Shown here: piece after piece, positions 8,020-14,702 of the stretch
Layout of the letters: the number at the start of each line of letters is the position of its first letter
Numbering within the stretch: position 1 is the stretch's first letter
Source of the DNA: UBA5972 sp964567685
Lineage (GTDB): Bacteria > Pseudomonadota > Alphaproteobacteria > Rhodobacterales > Rhodobacteraceae
Direction of reading: 5' to 3'
Assembly (NCBI GenBank): GCA_964567685.1
Contig: CAZMNO010000056.1
Location: 1-21,508, forward strand
DNA: 21,508 nucleotides
Notes under the pieces: generated by a model
The model's input: the letters and a program-made list of their open reading frames with translations, nothing else
Told to the model about the DNA's origin: nothing
Databases searched by the model: none
Position numbers and translations under genes: made by a program

Positions 8020-8273
8020 CAGTCCTCGTCCGTCGGTTCGGACAACCAGCGCGACAGGACAAAGGCCGCAGCGATCAGTACCAGCCAGACAATGAACAAA
8101 TAAAGCCCAAGCGCCACCGCGTGGTGATCTTCATCAGGCGTGACAAAAAAGAACAGCAGCGGATAGGTCATAATCGTCACACCGACAACCGGCAGCAGGC
8201 GGGCAGCATCGAATATCCGCTTGCGCCGATAGCTTTTCAGATCAAGGAACTTTGGTGATCCGGACTCGCTCAT
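8019..8273 (-). CDS. Small two-helix membrane protein, partner of the SLC5 kinase
   Basis: An 84-residue protein I cannot assign to a named family. A charged N-terminus (LKSYRRKR, 13-20) precedes two hydrophobic stretches: about 24-44 (ARLLPVVGVTIMTYPLLFFFV) and 53-75 (VALGLYLFIVWLVLIAAAFVLSR). An acidic loop (TPDEDHH) separates them, and the tail is acidic (SEPTDED). It overlaps the response regulator gene by 4 bases and the kinase by 1 base, so all three are translationally coupled. The arrangement recalls the small two-helix DUF485 protein YjcH beside the acetate symporter ActP of E. coli. By analogy it could be an accessory subunit of the kinase's SLC5 domain. No sequence homology to YjcH is claimed. 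Confidence 0.75.
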   Translation of the reverse strand: MSESGSPKFLDLKSYRRKRIFDAARLLPVVGVTIMTYPLLFFFVTPDEDHHAVALGLYLFIVWLVLIAAAFVLSRWLSEPTDED

Positions 8274-8635
8274 CCCGCAAGCTCGCGTACAGCTTTCAGC
8301 ATATCGGCATTGGAAAAGGGTTTGGTCATGAACGAACTCGCGCCAAACACGGCCGCCTCTTCGCGGTCTCTGGCCTGGCCTTTCGCCGTCAGCATCAGGA
8401 TCGGCAGATCGCTGGTATCATCCGTTGCACGAAGCTCCTGCAGGATCTCAAACCCGCTTTTGCCGGGCAGCATGACATCAAGGATCAGAAGATCGGGCTC
8501 GGTGGTGCGCACCATCTCGATCGCCCGCGCACCATCAGATTGCGCGGTGACGCTCCAGCCATCCTGACGCAGAAGATAGGTGATTGCCTCGATAATGTTC
8601 GGCTCATCCTCAATCAAAAGGACATGTTTACCCAT
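8270..8635 (-). CDS. Single-domain (CheY-like) response regulator
   Basis: A 121-residue stand-alone receiver domain. The acidic pocket (IEDE, 8-11), phospho-acceptor Asp53 in LLILDVMLPG, Thr83 in LMLTAKG and Lys105 in SFMTKPFS are all present, so it should be phosphorylatable. There is no output domain. It is presumably the partner of the SLC5 kinase two genes downstream, because the three genes overlap. CrbR and CbrB have DNA-binding outputs, so this shorter partner must act by protein-protein contact or in a phosphorelay. An AGAGGG ribosome binding site precedes the ATG, and the regulator gene lies 45 bases upstream on the same strand. Confidence 0.9.
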   Translation of the reverse strand: MGKHVLLIEDEPNIIEAITYLLRQDGWSVTAQSDGARAIEMVRTTEPDLLILDVMLPGKSGFEILQELRATDDTSDLPILMLTAKGQARDREEAAVFGASSFMTKPFSNADMLKAVRELAG

Positions 8636-8680
8636 CCAGCGCCACCCTCTTAGAAATTCACCCCGCTATCATGTTCTTTT

Positions 8681-9982
8681 TCACTGCTGGTTGGCAAGAG
8701 CGTGAATTGACGGCTCGCGCCGTGCGGAGCATTCGGTGCGCGGGCATATCCGGCAACTTAGCCCGACCTCGACTGCACCTGTGTCCTGATCTTGTCGCCG
8801 CGCCAGTTGGAACAACATGGATGATCGGATCACCGGCGCCGCGCCGCCATCCGGCAAATCCTGATAGACCGCCTGGGCTTCAGCACGAAAAACCCGGTTC
8901 TCGGGCGTTGCCAGACTGCTGGTGATAAGCGAATGCGGGCGCGTCAGCGCCTGATAGAGCGGCCACAGCGCACAGGCCGAGGCATAGCGCGGCAGAGAAA
9001 ACCCTTGCAGGGATTTTCGCAGCAAAACCGCCCCGGCACCATCACAGACGATCAGGCCGAACTCCGGATTGCCCTCTATTTGCGGCAAAAACGCCAGCCT
9101 GCGATGCATCGCAGCCAGCGGCACCTGAAATGCCCGCGCCAGCTCCGTCGGCTGAAATCCCCGAGAGTCCGCTTCTTCTAAAAGCGCCTCAAGCGGCAAT
9201 CTTGCCGCATCATCGCAATAACGCGTCAGGATCACCCGGGCCATGGCGCGGCTTGATTGCGACTCCAGTTCCTCTGCGTTTCTGATCAGCTCACCGATGG
9301 CGTCTGTGCCATCGCCTTCCAGCACAGCAAAATGGAACTGATGCTGGTCAAGAAAGGCTTCGACCTCATCAAATGGGGTGGAAAGCGATTTCTCACCCTC
9401 GCTCAGCTTGTCAAAATAGCTGACCAGCCCCTGCGACAGCTCGGACAGGCGCCCGCTTTCGTCGTGAATATTGGCCTGGAAGCGGCGCTGCTGCAAAACC
9501 TCCATTCCTTTCGCATCCGCCAAAATCCCCGAGGTGGCGTGAATGGCGGTGACCGATGACAGCATTTCATGCAGGCTTTCAGCCAGAAACGGGTCATGGG
9601 TAAGCCGGTCGCTCAGCGCATCGACGGTACGTTCAAGCCCGGCAGCGCGGCGCTGCAGCCCGGCGATCATGCGCGCCCAACCGGGAAAGCGGCTGACCAG
9701 TTCTTCAACCCGCTCAATTTCCACCTGTTCACCGGTTGCTGCGGCGGCAGTTTGCAGCGACCGGATCAGCTCGGCATCGGCCCCTTCAAGCAGAGCGGTC
9801 ACATCCATTCCCAGAACCGCCGCAATATCGATCAGAACCTTTCCTGCGATTCCCCGTCGATTATGTTCGATCAGGTTCAGATAAGATGGCGAGATTCCCG
9901 AGCGCCGCGCAACATCGGACTGTCGGAGGCCGATTGCCTCGCGACGCTCACGAATTCGCGACCCGACCAAAGTTCGCGCCAT
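8681..9982 (-). CDS. XRE-type short-chain fatty acyl-CoA regulator (ScfR family; RamB/PccR/PrpR-like)
   Basis: A 433-residue DNA-binding regulator. Residues 8-62 form a Cro/CI-type helix-turn-helix (RIRERREAIGLRQSDVARRS then SPSYLNLIEHNRRGI). A long helical linker follows, then the ScfR C-terminal domain ending in three cysteines, Cys410, Cys413 and Cys418 (CRICPRTEC). Family knowledge: RamB controls acetate genes in Corynebacterium, PccR controls propionyl-CoA carboxylase in Rhodobacter, and mycobacterial PrpR binds acyl-CoA and carries an iron-sulfur cluster. The zinc-peptidase HExxH motif sometimes seen in relatives is absent. A strong GGAGG precedes the ATG. It is divergent from the transporter-acs operon across a 214-base gap with three dyads, and it is the likely regulator of both directions. 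Confidence 0.85.
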   Translation of the reverse strand: MARTLVGSRIRERREAIGLRQSDVARRSGISPSYLNLIEHNRRGIAGKVLIDIAAVLGMDVTALLEGADAELIRSLQTAAAATGEQVEIERVEELVSRFPGWARMIAGLQRRAAGLERTVDALSDRLTHDPFLAESLHEMLSSVTAIHATSGILADAKGMEVLQQRRFQANIHDESGRLSELSQGLVSYFDKLSEGEKSLSTPFDEVEAFLDQHQFHFAVLEGDGTDAIGELIRNAEELESQSSRAMARVILTRYCDDAARLPLEALLEEADSRGFQPTELARAFQVPLAAMHRRLAFLPQIEGNPEFGLIVCDGAGAVLLRKSLQGFSLPRYASACALWPLYQALTRPHSLITSSLATPENRVFRAEAQAVYQDLPDGGAAPVIRSSMLFQLARRQDQDTGAVEVGLSCRICPRTECSARREPSIHALANQQ

Positions 9983-10022
9983 TTAGATTCCTCCTTGTTA
10001 ATCAGTTGGCTATATCCGGTGT

Positions 10023-10038
10023 TGTAAATTATTTTACA
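10023..10038. promoter_or_regulatory. Dyad 1, TGTAAA-N4-TTTACA, candidate ScfR operator
   Basis: Perfect inverted repeat TGTAAA-TTAT-TTTACA in the gap between the ScfR-type regulator and the transporter operon, 41 bases upstream of the regulator start. It is the best-matching of three copies of the pattern, so it may serve autoregulation. The hexamer-N4-hexamer spacing resembles sites described for ScfR proteins, but the half-site sequence differs from TTTGCAAA. Confidence 0.6.
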
Positions 10039-10054
10039 TCTTTACGGCCAACTC

Positions 10055-10070
10055 TGTATACTATTTTACA
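10055..10070. promoter_or_regulatory. Dyad 2, TGTATA-N4-TTTACA, candidate ScfR operator
   Basis: Second copy of the dyad, TGTATA-CTAT-TTTACA, starting 32 bases (about three helical turns) after dyad 1. One position departs from symmetry. It shares the right half-site and the AT of the N4 spacer with dyad 1, so both are likely bound by the same protein on the same DNA face. Confidence 0.55.
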
Positions 10071-10095
10071 TAAAAATCGTTTCTCTACAATTGTT

Positions 10096-10111
10096 TGTTG
10101 CGATATTTACA
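10096..10111. promoter_or_regulatory. Dyad 3, TGTTGC-N4-TTTACA, overlapping the -35
   Basis: A third, degenerate copy (TGTTGC-GATA-TTTACA) starting 41 bases (about four turns) after dyad 2. The right half-site is intact and the left half is weak. It covers the predicted -35 hexamer (10098-10103) of the transporter operon, so occupancy should block or modulate that promoter. Confidence 0.45.
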
Positions 10112-10127
10112 ACCCATCGAAGATAAT
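10098..10127 (+). promoter_or_regulatory. Predicted promoter of the binding protein-livHMGF-acs operon
   Basis: TTGCGA (10098-10103) and GATAAT (10122-10127) separated by 18 bases give a reasonable sigma-70 promoter. Transcription would start near 10134, leaving a leader of about 60 bases before the ATG at 10197. The -35 lies inside dyad 3. It is a pattern match only. Confidence 0.45.
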
Positions 10128-10196
10128 GCCCGCAGCCAATAGTGGCCCGCTGCGCCATTCCCGGGGCAGCATATTGACACGAATGGGAGGAAATTC

Positions 10197-11537
10197 ATGT
10201 CCACATTTAATCCGACACGTCGGGGTCTTCTGAAAACCGGTGCGGTTGCCGGTGCTGGTCTTGCGATGCCGCTGGTCTTCACCGGTTCCGCTGGTGCCTA
10301 CACCAACGAACCCACAGGTGGTTCGGTGACCCTGGGCTTCAACGTGCCGCAAACCGGTCCTTACGCTGATGAGGGTGCAGACGAGCTTCGTGCATACGAG
10401 CTGGCTGTAGAGCATCTCAATGGTGGCGGCGACGGCGGAATGATGAACACATTCTCGTCCAACGCGCTTAAAGGCAACGGTATCCTTGGCAAGAAAGTCG
10501 AGTTCGTCACGGGCGACACGCAGACCAAATCTGACGCAGCGCGCGCTTCGGCGAAATCCATGATCGAAAAAGACGGCGCCGTGATGATCACCGGTGGGTC
10601 TTCTTCGGGTGTTGCGATTGCGGTTCAGGGCCTTTGCCAGGACGCAGGCGTCATCTTCATGGCTGGTCTGACCCACTCCAACGACACAACCGGTAAAGAC
10701 AAGAAAGCCAACGGCTTCCGTCACTTCTTCAACGGTTACATGTCTGGTGCGGCTCTGGCGCCTGTGCTTGAGAAGCTCTATGGTTCCGATCGCAAAGCCT
10801 ATCACCTGACAGCCGACTACACCTGGGGCTGGACTCAGCAGGAATCCATCGCTGCTGCGACCGAAGGTAAAGGCTGGGAAACTGTCAACAACGTGCTGAC
10901 GCCGCTGGCGACAACCGACTTCTCGTCGTATGTTGCACCGGTTCTGAACTCGGGTGCTGACGTTCTGGTTCTGAACCACTACGGCGGCAACATGGTCAAC
11001 TCGCTGACAGCAGCTGTTCAGTTCGGCCTGCGCGACAAAGAGGTTAACGGCAAGAACTTTGAAATCGTTGTTCCGCTTTACTCGCGCCTGATGGCTCGTG
11101 GTGCTGGTGCTAACGTTAAAGGTATCTTCGGCTCCACCAACTGGCACTGGTCCCTGCAGGATGACGCTTCCAAAGCGTTCGTAAAATCCTTCGGCACCAA
11201 ATACGGCTTCCCGCCGAGCCAGGCAGCCCACACGGTTTACTGTCAGACCCTGCTCTATGCAGACGCTGTTGAGCGTGCTGGCACATTCAACCCATGTGGT
11301 GTTGTTGAAGCTCTTGAAGGTTACAAGTTCTCCGGTCTGGGCAATGGCGATGTCGAGTATCGCGCCGACGACCACCAGTGCTTCAAAGACGTGCTGGTCG
11401 TGAAGGGTAAAGAAAACCCGACATCCGAGTTCGACCTTCTGGAAGTCGTCGAAGTGACCCCGCGTGCACAGGTTGAGTACGCACCGGATCACCCGATGTT
11501 TGCCGGTGGTTCGCTGGGCAGCTGTAACGCTGGCTAA
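10197..11537 (+). CDS. Tat-exported periplasmic substrate-binding protein of a branched-chain/amide-type ABC transporter
   Basis: A 446-residue type I periplasmic binding protein (LivJ/UrtA/AmiC class). The signal peptide has a twin-arginine motif (TRRGLLK, residues 7-13), a hydrophobic stretch at 14-30 and a probable cleavage after AGA at 34, so it should be exported folded. Mature features include VTLGFNVPQTGPYA (44-57) and the ligand-loop GGSSSG (133-138). Five cysteines occur at 147, 349, 367, 395 and 443, of which four could form disulfides. GGAGG precedes the ATG. Codon use is much more biased (CTG, GGT, GCT, GTT) than in neighbouring genes, which suggests very high expression. Linkage to acs suggests a short carboxylate or its precursor as ligand. 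The ligand cannot be read from sequence. Confidence 0.85.
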   Translation: MSTFNPTRRGLLKTGAVAGAGLAMPLVFTGSAGAYTNEPTGGSVTLGFNVPQTGPYADEGADELRAYELAVEHLNGGGDGGMMNTFSSNALKGNGILGKKVEFVTGDTQTKSDAARASAKSMIEKDGAVMITGGSSSGVAIAVQGLCQDAGVIFMAGLTHSNDTTGKDKKANGFRHFFNGYMSGAALAPVLEKLYGSDRKAYHLTADYTWGWTQQESIAAATEGKGWETVNNVLTPLATTDFSSYVAPVLNSGADVLVLNHYGGNMVNSLTAAVQFGLRDKEVNGKNFEIVVPLYSRLMARGAGANVKGIFGSTNWHWSLQDDASKAFVKSFGTKYGFPPSQAAHTVYCQTLLYADAVERAGTFNPCGVVEALEGYKFSGLGNGDVEYRADDHQCFKDVLVVKGKENPTSEFDLLEVVEVTPRAQVEYAPDHPMFAGGSLGSCNAG

Positions 11538-11544
11538 TACGGTT

Positions 11545-11605
11545 CCCCTGACATAGGGGCCCTCCCCGGCCGCGTTCAAAACCTCCCCGGTTGAACGCGG
11601 TCGGG
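11545..11605 (+). terminator. Intercistronic hairpins after the binding-protein gene
   Basis: Two stem-loops follow the stop codon. The first is small: CCCCT (11545-11549) with AGGGG (11555-11559). The second is strong: its core CCGCGTTCAA (11570-11579) pairs perfectly with TTGAACGCGG (11591-11600), and the stem extends to 11565-11605 for 15 pairs with one G-U and an 11-base loop. No T-run follows. It therefore looks like a partial terminator or mRNA 3'-end stabiliser that keeps binding protein in excess over the permeases, a common device in ABC operons. Confidence 0.7.
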
Positions 11606-11642
11606 ATTTCCGGGCAAATCTCGCCGGAAGACTCTCAATTCA

Positions 11643-12677
11643 ATGGGTGGAATGATGGACGCAATCCTTCTGCAGATTCTCAACGGGCTCGACAAGGGCA
11701 GTGCCTATGCGCTGATCGCGCTTGGGCTTACGCTTATTTTCGGCACGCTCGGCGTGGTCAATTTTGCACATGGTGCAATTTTCATGATCGGCGCTTTTAC
11801 AGCGGTTACGCTGAACAAAATACTGTCGCTCTCTTTTGTGACGTTAAGCGAAACCGAGAAAAACTTTCTCGGGCAGCCGCTGGAAATCAAAACGCCCTAT
11901 GTCGTCAGTTGGTTCGGTGAATCCGCGGGGATGGGTATCATCGACTGGGCGGTTCCCCTGGCGATCCTGTTTTCCATTCCCATCATGCTGGTCGTCGGTT
12001 TCGTCATGGAGCGCGGCCTGATCAAGCACTTCTACAGCCGCCCGCATGCGGACCAGATTCTCGTGACATTTGGCCTGGCGATCGTGCTGCAGGAAATCAT
12101 CAAAGCTTTCTTTGGCGCCAATCCGATCCAGACACCCTCGCCCGAAGCGCTGACAGGCGTTGCAAATGTCGGTGCGATGCTCGGTATGGACATCGTCTAT
12201 CCGATCTGGAGACTGGTCTATTTCTTCTTCTCGGCGCTGGTCATTGCCGCCGTCTTCTCGTTTCTTCAGTTCACCACTTTCGGAATGGTGGTGCGCGCCG
12301 GTATGGCCGACCGCGAAACAGTCGGTCTTTTGGGTATCAACATCGACCGGCGCTTTACCATCATGTTCGGGGTTGCGGCAGCGGTCGCGGGCCTTGCAGG
12401 CGTGATGTACGCGCCCATTAACTCTCCCAACTACCATATGGGCATGGACTTCCTGGTGCTCTCGTTCGTGGTTGTTGTGGTCGGCGGCATGGGATCGCTC
12501 CCGGGTGCCGTGCTCGCCGGCTTTTTACTTGGCATCCTGGAAAGCTTTGCCTCGATGAACTTCTTCAAGGGCATCATTCCGGGCATCGACCAGATCATAA
12601 TCTATCTCATCGCAATCGTCATCCTGTTGACCCGTCCGCGTGGTCTGATGGGGCGCAAAGGCGTGATGGAGGAATAA
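11643..12677 (+). CDS. ABC transporter permease, LivH/UrtB type
   Basis: Inner-membrane permease of 344 residues from the branched-chain amino acid/urea (HAAT) class. It starts with the family hallmark QILNGLDKGSAYALIALGLTL and GVVNFAHGAIFMIG (37-50), and has the cytoplasmic coupling region RAGMADRETVGLLGINIDRR and the C-terminal GGMGSLPGAVLAGFLLGILES. About 40 residues at 60-100, between the early helices, are extra compared with typical LivH (about 300). An extended periplasmic loop is the likely explanation. The longest start (11643) was kept; ATGs at 11652 and 11655 are also possible. The next gene starts 4 bases after the stop, with the ribosome binding site GAGGAA inside this gene's end. 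Confidence 0.88.
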   Translation: MGGMMDAILLQILNGLDKGSAYALIALGLTLIFGTLGVVNFAHGAIFMIGAFTAVTLNKILSLSFVTLSETEKNFLGQPLEIKTPYVVSWFGESAGMGIIDWAVPLAILFSIPIMLVVGFVMERGLIKHFYSRPHADQILVTFGLAIVLQEIIKAFFGANPIQTPSPEALTGVANVGAMLGMDIVYPIWRLVYFFFSALVIAAVFSFLQFTTFGMVVRAGMADRETVGLLGINIDRRFTIMFGVAAAVAGLAGVMYAPINSPNYHMGMDFLVLSFVVVVVGGMGSLPGAVLAGFLLGILESFASMNFFKGIIPGIDQIIIYLIAIVILLTRPRGLMGRKGVMEE

Positions 12678-12681
12678 CAAC

Positions 12682-13920
12682 ATGAAACTTTTCGGACTTA
12701 ATGAAAAAGACACCCGCTTCCTTCTGATCGTCGTCGCACTGACGCTTACAACGCCGATCCTCCTGCAACCTTTCCCGGAAAGCTCCGGTCTGGCGCAATT
12801 CAATGCCGGCTACCCGGACCTGATGCAGCGCTTTGCAATCTTCGGCATCTTTGCCATCGGTTTCAACATCCTCTTTGGTCTGACCGGCTATCTCTCATTC
12901 GGTCACGCCGCATTCCTGGGTATCGGATCCTATGCGGTGGTCTGGATGTACAAGCTGCTTGACTACAATGTTCTTTGGGGTTTGCCATTGGCTGTGGTCA
13001 TCTCGGGCATCTTCGCCCTGGGCATCGGATATATCTCGCTCAGACGAACCGGTATCTACTTCTCGATCCTGACGCTTGCTTTTGCGCAGATGATGTTCGT
13101 AATCTCGTATTCCGACTTGACGGCCCGCTTTATCGGCATCAACACGGTCACCAACGGCGAAACCGGACTGCAGGTCTATACCAGTGATCCGCAGATCCTG
13201 CTGGGCGCAAACGAGCCCAACGTGCCACATCTCTTTGGCATCATCATGCGCGAAAACTTCTATGTCGCGGAAATCGGTGGCTGGCAGTTCACCTTCAACA
13301 ATGGCTATTATTTCTGCGCCATCATCGCGATCCTGGCCTTCTACCTTTCGCTGCGCATCTTCCGCTCGCCTTTCGGGCTGATGCTGAAAGCGGTAAAAAC
13401 CAACCAGACGCGGCTGAACTACACCGGCATCAACTCGCGCCCTTACACGCTGGCGGCCTTTGTTATCTCGGGCATGTATGCCGGACTGGCCGGCGGATTG
13501 TTGGCTTCGATGGACCCGCTTGCCGGGGCGGAGCGGATGCAGTGGACAGCCTCGGGCGAAGTTGTTCTGATGACCATCCTGGGGGGTGCCGGAACCATGA
13601 TGGGGCCTGTGCTGGGCGCTGGCTTCATCAAATATTTCGAGAACATCTTTTCCAAAATCAACGACAACGTTCTGCACGGCTGGTTCGCATGGTTGCCTGA
13701 CGGAATGGAAGACGCGATCGTCTATCTGATCCACCCGTTTGTCGGCAAAGGCTGGCACCTGACGCTGGGCGCATTGTTCATGCTGGTTGTGATCTTCCTG
13801 CCGGGCGGCCTTGTCGAAGGCGGGCAGCGCGTGGCCTCGCTGTGGCGCAACCGCCGCGACAGGAAATCAAGCGACGATTCCGAGCATCACCCCAAACCTG
13901 CCCCGCATGTGGCTGAATAA
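12682..13920 (+). CDS. ABC transporter permease, LivM/UrtC type
   Basis: Second inner-membrane permease, 412 residues. Family motifs: FAIGFNILFGLTGYLSFGHAAF (57-78), YFSILTLAFAQM (126-137), RSPFGLMLKAVKTNQTR (228-244) and GGAGTMMGPVLGAGF (301-315). Typical LivM proteins are about 320-360 residues. The surplus lies in two polar insertions, at about 153-206 and 318-358, and in a charged C-terminal tail (about 389-412, His/Pro/Asp/Ser-rich). It pairs with the preceding LivH-type permease to form the transmembrane pore. The ATPase gene follows after 11 bases. Confidence 0.88.
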   Translation: MKLFGLNEKDTRFLLIVVALTLTTPILLQPFPESSGLAQFNAGYPDLMQRFAIFGIFAIGFNILFGLTGYLSFGHAAFLGIGSYAVVWMYKLLDYNVLWGLPLAVVISGIFALGIGYISLRRTGIYFSILTLAFAQMMFVISYSDLTARFIGINTVTNGETGLQVYTSDPQILLGANEPNVPHLFGIIMRENFYVAEIGGWQFTFNNGYYFCAIIAILAFYLSLRIFRSPFGLMLKAVKTNQTRLNYTGINSRPYTLAAFVISGMYAGLAGGLLASMDPLAGAERMQWTASGEVVLMTILGGAGTMMGPVLGAGFIKYFENIFSKINDNVLHGWFAWLPDGMEDAIVYLIHPFVGKGWHLTLGALFMLVVIFLPGGLVEGGQRVASLWRNRRDRKSSDDSEHHPKPAPHVAE

Positions 13921-13931
13921 CGGAGACTGAA

Positions 13932-14687
13932 ATGGGTATTCTTGAAGTCAAAGACGTCTCCAAACGCTTCGGCGGGCTGCAAGCCCTCGGCGACGTCAAC
14001 CTGAGCGTTGAAGAAAACAGCGTTCACGCAATCATCGGGCCGAATGGCGCCGGCAAGTCGACCTTGCTCAACTGCTTTGTCGGCAAGCTCATGCCCGACA
14101 CCGGATCCGTGATGTTCGACGGGCATTCACTTCTGGGGATCAAGCCGCACGAGATCAACCAGCTTGGTGTTTCGCGCGTGTTCCAGACGCCCGAGATTTT
14201 TGACGAACTGACGGTGTTTGAAAACGTCATGATCTCGTGCTTTGCCAAGCGCGACGGGGCCTTCCGCCTGCACGCGATCAAAACGGTCGAAAGCGAGACA
14301 GATATTTTCGAAAAAGCCGAAAGTATGCTGATCGACGTCAACATGCAGGACAAGAAAGACATGCATGCAGCCTCGCTCTCGCGCGGGGACAAGCGCCGAC
14401 TGGAAATGGCGATGTGCCTGTCACAGGACCCCAAGCTTCTGCTGCTGGACGAACCCACCGCCGGTATGGCGCGGGCTGACACCAACAATACCATTGATCT
14501 TCTGAAAGAGATCAAGAATTCACGCAACATCACGATGGCGATTATCGAACACGACATGCACGTCGTCTTCTCGCTGGCCGAACGCATTACCGTTCTGGCA
14601 CAGGGTACACCGATCGTTGAAGATGTGCCGGAGAAAATCAAAGGCCATCCGAAAGTTCAGGAAGCCTATCTCGGTACCGCGCATTAA
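13932..14687 (+). CDS. ABC transporter ATP-binding protein, LivG type
   Basis: A 251-residue cytoplasmic ATPase. Walker A GPNGAGKST (36-44), Q-loop around 85, signature LSRGDKRRLE (149-158), Walker B LLLLDEP with Glu174, and the switch His207 in IIEHDMHVV are all present. The signature has Asp where LivG proteins usually have Gln (LSxGQ), a departure that may mark a subfamily. The C-terminal GTPIVEDVPEKIKGHPKVQEAYLG is the usual LivG/UrtD tail. GGAG lies just upstream of the ATG. It acts as a heterodimer with the LivF-type ATPase that follows. Confidence 0.9.
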   Translation: MGILEVKDVSKRFGGLQALGDVNLSVEENSVHAIIGPNGAGKSTLLNCFVGKLMPDTGSVMFDGHSLLGIKPHEINQLGVSRVFQTPEIFDELTVFENVMISCFAKRDGAFRLHAIKTVESETDIFEKAESMLIDVNMQDKKDMHAASLSRGDKRRLEMAMCLSQDPKLLLLDEPTAGMARADTNNTIDLLKEIKNSRNITMAIIEHDMHVVFSLAERITVLAQGTPIVEDVPEKIKGHPKVQEAYLGTAH

Positions 14688-14702
14688 TCAAAGGGCGAGA
14701 AC

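Noticed and set aside
10187..11537. Branched-chain amino acid (livJ) identity for the binding protein
   Set aside because: The fold class fits, but linkage to acs, the Tat signal and the unusual permeases argue against simply copying the amino acid label. No liv gene symbol was given for that reason.
10107..11579. A 490-codon open frame on the minus strand opposite the binding-protein gene
   Set aside because: It is in exact antisense register with the real gene, so a stop would need TTA, CTA or TCA codons on the sense strand. The highly biased sense gene avoids these. The product has no signal or family character, while the sense frame has a Tat signal, a strong ribosome site and clear homology.
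12895..13758. Minus-strand open frame (287 codons) opposite the LivM-type permease
   Set aside because: Composition is charged and repetitive with no domain, as expected for the complement of a membrane-protein gene.
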